Of a DNA stretch of 27,095 nt, positions 1-7,738 are shown piece by piece. The DNA comes from a virus. The stretch lies in the IMG/VR virus record IMGVR_UViG_3300020395_000083, positions 1 through 27,095 of that record; one strand, written 5' to 3'. A model generated the notes under the pieces. The model had not been told where the DNA came from, did no database searches, and saw only the letters and a list, made by a program, of their open reading frames with translations. The position numbers and the translations under genes were made by a program. The first letter of the stretch is position 1. Every line of letters begins with the position of its first letter.

Positions 1-1
1 A

Positions 2-73
2 TGCCATCAGAGGGATTTGAACCCCCGACCTTGGCTTTACAAAAGCCCTGCACTACCACTGTGCTATGATGGC
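2..73 (-). tRNA. tRNA-Thr (anticodon UGU)
   Basis: The reverse complement folds as a full cloverleaf. The acceptor stem GCCATCA/TGATGGC pairs perfectly, the D stem is GCAC/GTGC, the anticodon loop is TTTGTAA with anticodon TGT, and the T arm is GGGGG-TTCAAAT-CCCTC. The CCA end is not encoded. One mismatch (G-A) sits at the top of the anticodon stem. It reads ACA threonine codons, which suit an AT-rich phage. Its first 10 bases overlap the stop-codon end of the upstream HNH ORF. Confidence 0.93.
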
Positions 74-417
74 AATAAAATAAGTTCTGGTAAATCGACA
101 TAACCGTGATTAAGTAGTCTGTGACAATTTGCACATAAGGGAGCACACTTATCTATCTCATCTTTGAGTTTAGCATAAGATGCGATACATTGCAACTGAG
201 ATATAGTAGATATCTTAGAAGCAGGATCTATATGATGAAGTTCCATAACTTCCACTGGATACTGCTTATTGCATATAACACATGGGTGAGACTTGGCCTC
301 ATCTACCATCTGTTTTCTTCTCCTATGACCAACTTGATTCTTTCTCTTTGTCTTCCCGTTTTTTCTAGCCCACTCTCTTTGATATTTTCTATTTGCTTCC
401 TTGTCTTTAATTGGCAT
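64..417 (-). CDS. HNH endonuclease (free-standing, homing-type)
   Basis: A 117-residue protein with a very basic first 40 residues, followed by a zinc-bound HNH fold. Two CxxC pairs are visible (C46/C49 and C95/C98), the HH-x-D core is H61-H62-D64, and CHRLLNH at 98-104 supplies the last catalytic histidine. The family cuts DNA with one metal ion, and in T4-like phages such genes usually spread as homing endonucleases. It is the last protein gene of the cpeT operon, two bases after cpeT. Its TAG stop lies inside the 5' end of tRNA-Thr. The family call is firm; the target site is unknown. Confidence 0.88.
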   Translation of the reverse strand: MPIKDKEANRKYQREWARKNGKTKRKNQVGHRRRKQMVDEAKSHPCVICNKQYPVEVMELHHIDPASKISTISQLQCIASYAKLKDEIDKCAPLCANCHRLLNHGYVDLPELILLPS

Positions 418-419
418 TA

Positions 420-941
420 CTATTGCCTCACGAATTTAAGATACCCGTATTCAGAACCCCAGACTCTCTGGTTTGTATTTACATCCTTACCTGTATCTAG
501 TATATGTAACTCATTCTCATCTAATCTTATTTGATTAATAATATAGGTTTGCTTTCCACCCCAATCAACATAACACTTACATCCTTCTGTGCCACCCTCA
601 TATCTATTATTTCCTACCTTTCTAAAAACTAAATCACAATGCTCACGGAATCTTAAATGTTCGTCTGTTATCTCTTCTACATTAGCACCATTACAATATC
701 TCTCAGGAGTCTTGATGATCTCGTGATTCTTTGTACGAAACGTACCATTATCCTCAACTATATCAATAACATACTGTAAATAAGGTCTTTGCCTCATATA
801 ATTATATGCCTGTTCACCATAATATCTATTATCACTAATTTTTTTGTATGTCACCCAAATATGAGCATAGCGTGTTGGATGACACTGTGCTTGTGTTTTA
901 TTTGAGAAGACACCCTCTAATAATGATAAGAATTCGTTCAC
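420..941 (-). CDS. cpeT: CpeT/CpcT-like phycobiliprotein lyase
   Basis: A 173-residue protein that looks like the cyanophage version of CpeT, a chromophore lyase that attaches or chaperones phycoerythrobilin on phycoerythrin in the host cytoplasm. Typical features are the N-terminal L..LLEG..SN..QA, the YGEQAY segment near residue 42, the R-Y-C patch near 82 and the GCKCYVDW segment near 120. The start is GTG, which shares GTGA with the TGA of the PsbN-like ORF, so the two are translationally coupled. The phage also carries ho1 and pebS, which make a likely ligand. Whether the phage protein binds bilin cannot be seen here. Confidence 0.78.
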   Translation of the reverse strand: MNEFLSLLEGVFSNKTQAQCHPTRYAHIWVTYKKISDNRYYGEQAYNYMRQRPYLQYVIDIVEDNGTFRTKNHEIIKTPERYCNGANVEEITDEHLRFREHCDLVFRKVGNNRYEGGTEGCKCYVDWGGKQTYIINQIRLDENELHILDTGKDVNTNQRVWGSEYGYLKFVRQ

Positions 942-1096
942 TTTTTACTATGTCCGTGTGCAATACCTAATTCATGCATTTTAGCATGTTCTGCTATAGG
1001 ATCTCTAACATCCTTTTTACCTGGCCCAAAAGTAAACCAGATTCCTACTCCTACTAAGGCAAAAAGAATGCCTACGATTATAAAAACTATAATCAT
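938..1096 (-). CDS. PsbN-like small membrane protein
   Basis: A 52-residue ORF. Residues 2-23 form one hydrophobic helix (IIVFIIVGILFALVGVGIWF). Then comes FGPGKKDVRDPIAEH, which matches the pattern FGPxxxxLRDPFxxH that I remember at the C-terminal side of cyanobacterial PsbN. In hosts PsbN is a stroma-exposed single-span protein needed for photosystem II assembly and repair. The extra tail is His-rich (MHELGIAHGHSKK). The ATG overlaps the previous stop as TAATG and the TGA overlaps the cpeT GTG, so it is part of a photosynthesis operon. The PsbN call rests on one short motif plus the topology. Confidence 0.6.
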   Translation of the reverse strand: MIIVFIIVGILFALVGVGIWFTFGPGKKDVRDPIAEHAKMHELGIAHGHSKK

Positions 1097-1224
1097 TATT
1101 CAGCCTCTTTTGAAGATTTTTCTAATACACGCAATGCTTCCAATAGTTCTGGAGTTTCTTCCCACTCCCAAACTTGATTGTGTTGTGGATTCTTCTTTTC
1201 TATAGTATATGTTCTTTTTGTCAT
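1096..1224 (-). CDS. Small hypothetical protein (42 aa)
   Basis: A 42-residue acidic ORF starting MTKRTYTIEKK with WEWEETPELLEALRVLEK in the middle, predicted helical after residue 23. Both ends are coupled: its ATG shares TAATG with the upstream 51-residue ORF and its TAA shares TAATG with the PsbN-like gene. I do not recognise the family. The tight coupling on both sides argues that it is real. Confidence 0.6.
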   Translation of the reverse strand: MTKRTYTIEKKNPQHNQVWEWEETPELLEALRVLEKSSKEAE

Positions 1225-1379
1225 TATGTTCCCTTCTCCTGTAGAGTTACTACATCTGTTAGTAGATTAGTTATTTTATTGATTGTTTCAATATCTCCAT
1301 CCTTTGCTGCTTGTGCTAGGGCAACACGAAGTCCACCTCTAACATCACGCAATGCTTCAATTAGTGCATCTGATAGCAT
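1224..1379 (-). CDS. Small hypothetical protein (51 aa), first gene of the cpeT operon
   Basis: A 51-residue ORF beginning MLSDALIEALRDVRGG, rich in Ala, Leu and Asp and probably an all-helical hairpin. It lies 22 bases downstream of the -10 box at 1401-1406, so its leader would be only about 15 bases, with no clear Shine-Dalgarno sequence. It ends in a TAATG overlap with the next ORF. The function is not recognised. Confidence 0.55.
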   Translation of the reverse strand: MLSDALIEALRDVRGGLRVALAQAAKDGDIETINKITNLLTDVVTLQEKGT

Positions 1380-1400
1380 ATTATATTTAACGCTGGAGAA

Positions 1401-1429
1401 ATTATAGCATAAAAAAGGAGGGGTCGCAA
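1401..1429 (-). promoter_or_regulatory. Sigma70-type promoter of the cpeT operon
   Basis: On the minus strand TTGCGA (1424-1429), a 17-base spacer and a perfect TATAAT (1401-1406). The -35 box lies in the loop and upper stem of the terminator hairpin at 1411-1437, so terminator and promoter share DNA. Confidence 0.7.
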
Positions 1430-1437
1430 CCCCTCCT
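1411..1437 (-). terminator. Intrinsic terminator after the secreted-protein gene
   Basis: A 9-bp stem (AGGAGGGGT / ACCCCTCCT) with a 4-base loop, followed on the minus strand by six T. It closes the 1459-1833 gene and overlaps the next promoter. Confidence 0.85.
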
Positions 1438-1458
1438 GATATTATTCACTCTGTGAAT

Positions 1459-1833
1459 TTAGAATGTGAACTTAGCACCAACTTTTCCTGAGAAGTCAAG
1501 ATCGTCGTCAGCAGTCTGACCATAAAGCTCTCCGTATAGTGAAGTAGACTCTGTGATAGACTTAGAAGCACCGAAGTATCCAGCGATTTCTACATCACCG
1601 AACTCGTCAGCAGACTCAGTATGGTTAACTGTAGGTCCAACAGATGCATACCATCCAAGACCACCTTCAGTTTCTCCCTCAACACCAACTTGAAGCTCAA
1701 GGTTGCCTGAAGAGTAAGATCCGTCTGGATATGAACCATTCGCTTCAACGTTCACGTAAGGACCAGCAAAAGCTGCACCAGCGAGAAGGAATGGAGATGC
1801 TGCAACAGCAGCGATTGTTGATTTAATAGACAT
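1459..1833 (-). CDS. Secreted small beta-barrel-like (porin-like) protein
   Basis: 124 residues from the ATG at 1831-1833. It starts MSIKSTIAAVAASPFLLAGAAFAGP, a clear signal peptide cut after AFA. The mature part of about 100 residues alternates polar and apolar residues, is rich in Gly, Tyr, Ser and acidic residues, and ends KVGAKFTF. A terminal Phe with alternating aromatics is the usual C-terminal signature of outer-membrane barrels. The reading frame is open 28 codons further upstream, but that part runs through the leader hairpin, and the signal peptide fixes the start. It has its own promoter, folded leader and terminator. It might alter the host envelope during infection; that is inference. 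It is too short for a normal trimeric porin. Confidence 0.65.
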   Translation of the reverse strand: MSIKSTIAAVAASPFLLAGAAFAGPYVNVEANGSYPDGSYSSGNLELQVGVEGETEGGLGWYASVGPTVNHTESADEFGDVEIAGYFGASKSITESTSLYGELYGQTADDDLDFSGKVGAKFTF

Positions 1834-1862
1834 GTTTGTTTTTTTGAGTGTCTCGCAAGAAT

Positions 1863-1923
1863 AAAAAAAATCCTGCGGATGATAGTATCCCTCGACATGG
1901 GATCTGTTTTCATTCAACGCAGG
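1863..1923 (-). promoter_or_regulatory. Folded leader with terminator-like hairpin upstream of the secreted protein
   Basis: On the minus strand CCTGCG (1918-1923) pairs with CGCAGG (1872-1877), enclosing a smaller hairpin ATCCC/GGGAT (1899-1903 with 1887-1891), and eight T follow at once (1863-1870). It lies between the promoter and the ATG, 30 bases before the start codon. It could be an attenuator, a processing site or the end of a short RNA. Confidence 0.5.
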
Positions 1924-1984
1924 GTACGATTATTTCGGGCCTTTGTCATTTATTAAGTTGTGTGAAGATTGCCTTCACTCAAGT

Positions 1985-2022
1985 TATTTATACATTATGA
2001 CATCTTATAGATGTGAGGTCAA
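1985..2022 (-). promoter_or_regulatory. Overlapping sigma70 and T4-type late promoter
   Basis: TTGACC (2017-2022), a 17-base spacer and CATAAT (1994-1999) form a good early promoter. TATAAATA, the T4 late promoter motif, lies at 1985-1992 directly after it. Both point to the secreted-protein gene, with a leader of roughly 140-155 bases. Confidence 0.6.
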
Positions 2023-2030
2023 CCACCCTT

Positions 2031-2052
2031 GTGACAGTTATATAACTGGCAC
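2031..2052. repeat. Inverted repeat after the needle gene
   Basis: A perfect 14-base palindrome CAGTTATATAACTG (2035-2048), extended by GTG/CAC after one mismatch. There is no T tract, so it is not a classic terminator; it could be a weak terminator or a protein-binding site. Confidence 0.35.
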
Positions 2053-2053
2053 A

Positions 2054-3148
2054 CTAGTTCAACTTGATAATGCCACCTGATGTAGAGATCTTAACATCAC
2101 CACCTGTAGAATCAATTTCTACAGATTTACCAGAAATGGATGTTGTCTCCTTTCCTTTTAGAGTCAAGTCTCCAGATGTAGATTCTATTGTAGCATCTCC
2201 AGTGCTCTCAAAGGTCATATCACCGTCTTTTGTCAGGATATCAATATCTCCTTTCTTTGCTTCAGCGTATATACCTTCAGTATCCGTTATCATTTCTATG
2301 CCTTTCTTTGCCTTTATTTTAAGGTCATCTAAGAATGCCCTAATATCAACAGAAGCAGAAGCATTTTTTATAAGTTTTGTGCCACCTTGCTTTCCAGCAG
2401 TCCAATGTTGATAATTACCAGCGACCCAAAGCTTATAATCTCCAAGGATCTTATGGTTTAAATGACCTGGAGTAAGAACTGTTTGAGTAGAACGAGGATC
2501 ATAAGAAACAGTTGTGTTTTCTTTAACACCTGCTTTTAAATCTTGTCCAAAGATGACATCCATCTTATTATCAATTATATTCGTTTCATCTGTTGCTCCT
2601 GTTACTATATCACCTCCTGTAATCATTCTAATACCATTAGAACCTTCTAATATTAATTGATCTATGGCCTTGATATGAATTATATTTGCTTCAATATATC
2701 TTTGTCCACCATTTGTTACCTCTGTATAATTACCAGATTCAATTTTTACATTTAATGCATCCTTATCAGTCTTAGCTTCACCATTTTTATCTTTTTTTGA
2801 AGCATCACCATCTTCTTGGTTACAAGATATATGAAGAGTACCTTCATTTTTCCACAATCCTCCATGTGAAGATATATTCAATCTTCCACTACCATTACCA
2901 TATTCTTTATCGTGTCTACCACAAATAATTCCGATACCTCCAATATCATCCATCTTAATCCTAGCACCACCCTCTGCTGGACCCCATATCCTCAAGAGAG
3001 TCGAAGTTCTATCTTTGCCAGGTAAAAGATATTCATTAATTTCAGATCTACTAAAGTGTCCTTTCCATGCAGTAGATATTTTAGGAGTATCCTCAAGAGT
3101 TTGGGTCTCATCAGGAGTTATAGGATCTGCAACTTTTGTAATAGACAT
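2054..3148 (-). CDS. Baseplate needle-like protein (gp5 C-terminal beta-helix type)
   Basis: 364 residues from the ATG at 3146-3148, which overlaps the previous stop as TAATG; a TTG three codons upstream is less likely. The N-terminal third includes RIWGPAEGGARIKMDDIGG, as in phage spike proteins. From about residue 260 to the end there are short alternating repeats such as GDIDILTKDGDMTFESTGD and GDVKISTSGG. These are typical of the triple-stranded beta-helix that forms the T4 gp5 membrane-piercing needle and the VgrG spike. It follows the gp5-like hub gene directly, so the needle seems to be encoded apart from the OB-fold hub. No lysozyme residues are seen. The role is inferred from repeats and position. 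Confidence 0.65.
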   Translation of the reverse strand: MSITKVADPITPDETQTLEDTPKISTAWKGHFSRSEINEYLLPGKDRTSTLLRIWGPAEGGARIKMDDIGGIGIICGRHDKEYGNGSGRLNISSHGGLWKNEGTLHISCNQEDGDASKKDKNGEAKTDKDALNVKIESGNYTEVTNGGQRYIEANIIHIKAIDQLILEGSNGIRMITGGDIVTGATDETNIIDNKMDVIFGQDLKAGVKENTTVSYDPRSTQTVLTPGHLNHKILGDYKLWVAGNYQHWTAGKQGGTKLIKNASASVDIRAFLDDLKIKAKKGIEMITDTEGIYAEAKKGDIDILTKDGDMTFESTGDATIESTSGDLTLKGKETTSISGKSVEIDSTGGDVKISTSGGIIKLN

Positions 3149-5994
3149 TATGGACAATCAACGTAGCGGCCAGTACCAATCTTAGTAGCACCAACTGTGG
3201 CCAGTTCATTAGTACTTAGACATTTCAGTGATGGTATTAATTTACCACCTGCTCCTGAACCAATAACTCTAACTTCAGGATATTCATCAAATGTTAATTC
3301 TCTTCTCAATACTCTTGCACCTATAAGGAATCCATCTTCACTAATAATTGCTTCTGCAACATCTGTTTCTCCATTAACATAAACAACTGGTTTCTCTGTA
3401 TATCCTCTACCTGGTCTAATAACAGTAAAGGAATCTATTATACAACGAACACCATTCGACTCAGGATCATTTATCTTATATCCATAACCACCTTTCTTGA
3501 CACGAATTTCTGTAAGATACCCATTCTCATCTAACAATCCACTAGCAATTGCTCCTATTCCTTCACCAGAAACAAAGACATATGGTGGTTCTTCCCAAGG
3601 AGATCCAGTTTGATCTATTGGAATATCAATAATACTACCATTACCATCAGTTATTACATTACCTACAGTAGGTAAATTAAATTCTTGATATTGATTCTCT
3701 GCTGTTTCTCCTTCACCATCATCAAAATCAGAAAGACTGTTATCACCAGCAGTAATATAGACATCAACTGAAGCACCAGTACCATTAAGAGTAAATGTTA
3801 ATGTTTCTACCTCTTCAACTTGACTATCTTCTGCTATACCAACTGTTACGAAAGATTTCCCATCATTAACTACACAAGATCCATATAATTCTCCACCAAT
3901 AATATCTTGAGAAGTAATATTAGGTCCACTAAGAGTCCAGTAAAGAACAGTACCATTTTCTACATTAGTAGTAGAAATAGTATATACTACAAATTCATCT
4001 TCAGGTACAGTAGTTCTATTAGCAGCAACAGCATATGTTTGTGATGTTCCTACTTCTTCTATCTCTTCATCAACAGGCCAATCAACAAGATCTATTAATG
4101 TACCAGGATCTGATGGTTTTGGTGTATAAGGATCACCCTTCTCTTTAATCCGTTTCTCTATAATAGTACACTTACCAAGATTTTTAACAAAATTAATTCC
4201 TATCTTACTACCTGCTCCAGGAGTACTCTTCTTAAGATATACAAAGAAATCTTCTTCTAATTCCGATTCAACATTATACAAAGTTCTTATTTCAATTTCT
4301 TTAGTAGTCTCATAAGGAGCAAATCCAACAATACCATCATCTGCAATATAATCTACACCAGGAGTAGCAGTACCTTGCTCTTTAAGTGTCTTCCATGTAC
4401 AAGATGATGCTATATCTGTATATCCACTTCTAGTAACTGTAAATTTAGCAAAATCTCCTTCAGTTACCGTAATATCATCTATAGAATATCTAATTTTTCG
4501 TTTTTCTGGTGTAGATCCACCTCCATTTGGTAATGGTAATCCACCAACAAATCCAACAGTAGTAACTGTTAATGGTTTACCAGTATATGCTTCATCACAA
4601 ACATACTGTGTATAATCTTCTCCAGTTGAAGGAGATAAATTATCAATACTATCCAATAAATTATCTAACCAATTTTTATCTTCTTCCTCTGCATCTGTTT
4701 CATCGACTTTAACACCATCAACACATACTTTAGAATACTGCTGACATGTTCTATCAGGTCCAGTACAAGTAATACCTAAGATACCGAGAATATAGTTTAT
4801 AGCACCACCAATGATGTTAAGTGGAGCTGCAATTGCCCCAAGAATCGCCTGTAATGGTCCTAATATTGAATTTAATAGATTATTCAATAAATCAAACAAT
4901 TTGGAAAGAATACCATTGACTAATGAATCAATCTGACAAGCAACAGAACGATAAATTTGCTCAACATAACTCATCAAAACATTAGTTAACCATTCCATCA
5001 AACGATCACCAATATCTGCCATTGAACATCCTAATTCCTTCAGTAGTTTATTAAAGAACTTAGTAACTGGAGTTAATGCATTACCTTTATCATCAGGACG
5101 CATTATTGCTTCAGTAAGCCATTTTACTGCTTCCTTTAATTTACCTATTATAAATCCCTTAATCTTAGCGATAAACTTATTAATAACCGCCTTTACCTTC
5201 TTAATATACTTTCTAGCAACACCCTTAGCATCAAAAAGTTTTCCTGTTACTCTATCAATAAGATATGTACCTATCTTTCCATTATTATTCTGAACTTCTT
5301 CTAGAAATTCTGCAATATAAAATTTTAAATCCTTCTTAAATTCTACCTTATCACATTTCTCTGCTACACTCTGACACCAATTCTCGTCTTTAATTACAGT
5401 TAAAGTATTACGGCCAGGCTTTGTCTCTGCATTAACGTCATCACTACCAGTACATAATTTACCTGTATCTAATCCACAACCAGTTCTATTAAGATTTTGA
5501 AAATCTGCCTTAGCAATTTCTTCACCATCTTTATTCTCTTTAGATGGAGTGCCATCACTACCATCAATCATCTCATCACTAGGAATTGCCGTAGTGAATG
5601 GATAATCGTCAGGTCTCGAATATACTACTTTACCTGTAGCACCTGGGGTCTGTCCAATAGACCCCATAATTATTGGTTTTTGTCTATCTGGATCAAGATA
5701 GAATCCAATCACCCAACATCCCTTCTGTAACTGTGGATGTGCTCCAGCAGTATTACCAGGCATAAAAGGAACATTAACTGGCATCATTACCTGACACCAA
5801 GGAAGTTCTGATGTTGGTAAAGTTTCAGGATCTTTAGGATGATCTCCTACTATCCTAACTTTATATCTAGCACCACCCTTAACGTTCTTATCCTCATGGT
5901 GTAAGGCAGATTCCTCCACCTGACCAACCCACCAGTTGAATCCGTCATTACCAACTCTATTGGTTGGTATCAGTTGTGATGCTAATTGATCCAT
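3148..5994 (-). CDS. gp5: gp5-like baseplate hub protein with Calx-beta-type domains
   Basis: 948 residues. Residues 15-125 (NWWVGQVEE through KGCWVIGFYLDP and IIMGSIGQ) match the N-terminal OB-fold of T4 gp5. About 225-420 is a long Lys- and Leu-rich helical region with amphipathic and hydrophobic stretches and several Cys. About 500-615 (DDITVTEGDFAKFTVTR, later GVDYIADDG) looks like a Calx-beta domain, and 650-750 like a second, weaker copy. From 800 on come Gly-rich repeats of the type LTEIRVKKGGYGY and RPGRGYTEKPVVYV, common in marine phage tail proteins. No T4-type lysozyme domain is visible. It probably sits at the baseplate centre between the gp27-like hub and the needle. Confidence 0.75.
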   Translation of the reverse strand: MDQLASQLIPTNRVGNDGFNWWVGQVEESALHHEDKNVKGGARYKVRIVGDHPKDPETLPTSELPWCQVMMPVNVPFMPGNTAGAHPQLQKGCWVIGFYLDPDRQKPIIMGSIGQTPGATGKVVYSRPDDYPFTTAIPSDEMIDGSDGTPSKENKDGEEIAKADFQNLNRTGCGLDTGKLCTGSDDVNAETKPGRNTLTVIKDENWCQSVAEKCDKVEFKKDLKFYIAEFLEEVQNNNGKIGTYLIDRVTGKLFDAKGVARKYIKKVKAVINKFIAKIKGFIIGKLKEAVKWLTEAIMRPDDKGNALTPVTKFFNKLLKELGCSMADIGDRLMEWLTNVLMSYVEQIYRSVACQIDSLVNGILSKLFDLLNNLLNSILGPLQAILGAIAAPLNIIGGAINYILGILGITCTGPDRTCQQYSKVCVDGVKVDETDAEEEDKNWLDNLLDSIDNLSPSTGEDYTQYVCDEAYTGKPLTVTTVGFVGGLPLPNGGGSTPEKRKIRYSIDDITVTEGDFAKFTVTRSGYTDIASSCTWKTLKEQGTATPGVDYIADDGIVGFAPYETTKEIEIRTLYNVESELEEDFFVYLKKSTPGAGSKIGINFVKNLGKCTIIEKRIKEKGDPYTPKPSDPGTLIDLVDWPVDEEIEEVGTSQTYAVAANRTTVPEDEFVVYTISTTNVENGTVLYWTLSGPNITSQDIIGGELYGSCVVNDGKSFVTVGIAEDSQVEEVETLTFTLNGTGASVDVYITAGDNSLSDFDDGEGETAENQYQEFNLPTVGNVITDGNGSIIDIPIDQTGSPWEEPPYVFVSGEGIGAIASGLLDENGYLTEIRVKKGGYGYKINDPESNGVRCIIDSFTVIRPGRGYTEKPVVYVNGETDVAEAIISEDGFLIGARVLRRELTFDEYPEVRVIGSGAGGKLIPSLKCLSTNELATVGATKIGTGRYVDCP

Positions 5995-5997
5995 TAA

Positions 5998-6264
5998 TTA
6001 CTCGTCATATACTCTACATTCAAATGCATCTGGATGATTGTCACAATACACTTCAAGATGCTGATCTTGATGTCTAGTATGATAGTCATTGATTGCACCA
6101 TCATTCTTGTCTACTACATCACCTTCATGATACTTATCATAATCTGCATGAACATCTTTCAGATCTGCTTCAGAATACTCAAGCATACCATGATTGATAT
6201 GTTCCTTATGATCTTTCGGATCAAGATAAACTTCATGATCTAAATCGTGTTTGATTTGTGTCAT
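5998..6264 (-). CDS. His-rich protein with a CP12-type C-terminal motif
   Basis: 88 residues with 11 His and many Asp and Glu. The C-terminus VYCDNHPDAFECRVYDE matches the GAPDH-binding end of CP12, which I remember as YCEDNPDAAECRIYDD: two Cys (C74, C83) separated by eight residues, then R-V-Y-D. CP12 is a redox switch that ties GAPDH and phosphoribulokinase into an inactive complex and so shuts the Calvin cycle in the dark; cyanophage CP12 genes are known. The N-terminal Cys pair of host CP12 is absent, and the front part is a novel His/Asp-rich stretch. It lies three bases upstream of gp5, inside the tail module, which is odd for a metabolic gene. Confidence 0.6.
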   Translation of the reverse strand: MTQIKHDLDHEVYLDPKDHKEHINHGMLEYSEADLKDVHADYDKYHEGDVVDKNDGAINDYHTRHQDQHLEVYCDNHPDAFECRVYDE

Positions 6265-6289
6265 AATTTTATTACTGTGGTAAGATTAT

Positions 6290-7738
6290 TTATTGGCCAT
6301 GGGTAGATATTCTATCCTTCATACCAAAAGAATCACGCATAAGTCTTAAGGTTGTGATAAAACGACCATTTGCATTTTCAAGTCTAGCGTATTCATGTGT
6401 AACCTCTTCAACGAGATACACTCCACTACTCTCTTTATCAAATGGTTCATCTTTTGTATCCTCTGCTGGCAATTTATTTGCCAATCTAAGATCAACTAAA
6501 TCTCCTGCACAAATAGCAGAATTACCAGCGATCTGAACTGTAGCATATTGATTCTTCAAAAACTCATACCTTGTTAAAGCCTGAGTTGCATAATATTTCT
6601 GCCAATCAGCAAATTCAGTGGGATTTTTCGCACTTTCATCTTCAGGATTAGCTGGCCAACCTCCATTATACCACGATTCATGGTCAATGTAAACGGACAT
6701 AATTCTTGATGGTACTCCTGTTAAATCATTTTGGTCATCTGAAACTAACTCAGCACTCTCTTGTCCTCCCAAATGAGACATATTATCATAGTTATCAGCA
6801 GCATTGTAAGTATATTCTTCATATTCACCTGTACTATGATTAAAGAATGCGATCATAGTACCATACTGACCCATTCTTAAGGATTCCAACACATCTAACT
6901 GTGATCCAAAACTAGCTTGTAATATATTAGACCTTTCATCTACTTCTGGTACATCATCTGTATTAGCAGTTCTTTCTATATACGGACCCCATGCAGAACT
7001 TGTATAAGAATCTGATCTAAATTTAGATCCCTCTTCTGCAAGTAAAGTATCTACAGAGAAGAAATTATATCCTCTTCTATTCTCCCAAAAGAAATATCCA
7101 GCACTACCTTTAATAGTTTCAGTTGTCTCTTTAGTAACTCTACCCCTTCTATTCTTAACTACCGTAGTAGTTGTTCCTTTCTCACCAACACTCTTCAAAC
7201 AAACCTCTGTAATAAGATCAAATGGTCTCCTTCTTGATGGAAGCATATTTAGTTTAAACCTAGAAACCTCTGTAAAAACATCCTTCTCTGTTTTTATAAA
7301 ATTTTCCATGAGATCAACTACAATAGAATCACTATGTCCTCTAAGTGGTTTACTTACTCTAATAGTCTCATTTTTAATGGCCTCAGCAGAAATTAAACCC
7401 AATGTATATACTTGTTTCTGTCCTTTAGCAAATCTATTATTAATACTCCAGACTTTCATTTTATATACTATTGGATCCTCTTCAGAACTTGTTTTAAGTG
7501 TAATCCATATATTTTCTGTGCCTTGTATAGGTAATCCACTTAAAAGACCACCACTATCAAGAATGGTCATAGTACCTGCAACAAATGGAGATGTAATACT
7601 TTCAACATAAGAAAAAGTTATTACAGTACCAGTCATGTCAATAGCACCAGGACCAGTTGGCGTTCCAGCTGGCCATATCCTTACGTTCTCAACCTTGAAG
7701 TCTAAACTATTCTGAAATTGTTCATTGACTTCACTCAT
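6290..7738 (-). CDS. gp27-like baseplate hub protein
   Basis: 482 residues. The N-terminal part (FKVENVRIWPAG, TGTVITFSYVESI, GTMTILDSGGLL, ENIWITLKT) and the later QVYTLGLISAEAI fit the tail-hub fold of T4 gp27 and its relatives, which forms the trimeric cup under the tail tube and holds gp5. The C-terminus (GVYLVEEVTHEY then FITTLRLMRDSFG) also fits this family. The ATG overlaps the stop of the tape-measure candidate as TAATG. The order gp26-gp51-tape measure-this gene-gp5 supports the hub role. The family call comes from fold-like patterns and synteny, not from a strict motif. Confidence 0.6.
   Translation of the reverse strand: MSEVNEQFQNSLDFKVENVRIWPAGTPTGPGAIDMTGTVITFSYVESITSPFVAGTMTILDSGGLLSGLPIQGTENIWITLKTSSEEDPIVYKMKVWSINNRFAKGQKQVYTLGLISAEAIKNETIRVSKPLRGHSDSIVVDLMENFIKTEKDVFTEVSRFKLNMLPSRRRPFDLITEVCLKSVGEKGTTTTVVKNRRGRVTKETTETIKGSAGYFFWENRRGYNFFSVDTLLAEEGSKFRSDSYTSSAWGPYIERTANTDDVPEVDERSNILQASFGSQLDVLESLRMGQYGTMIAFFNHSTGEYEEYTYNAADNYDNMSHLGGQESAELVSDDQNDLTGVPSRIMSVYIDHESWYNGGWPANPEDESAKNPTEFADWQKYYATQALTRYEFLKNQYATVQIAGNSAICAGDLVDLRLANKLPAEDTKDEPFDKESSGVYLVEEVTHEYARLENANGRFITTLRLMRDSFGMKDRISTHGQ

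Noticed and set aside
1834-1917. 28-codon N-terminal extension of the secreted protein
   Set aside because: It reads through the leader hairpin and T tract and would place the signal peptide inside the protein.
3149-3157. TTG start for the needle protein
   Set aside because: The ATG at 3146-3148 overlaps the hub stop as TAATG, like many other junctions here.
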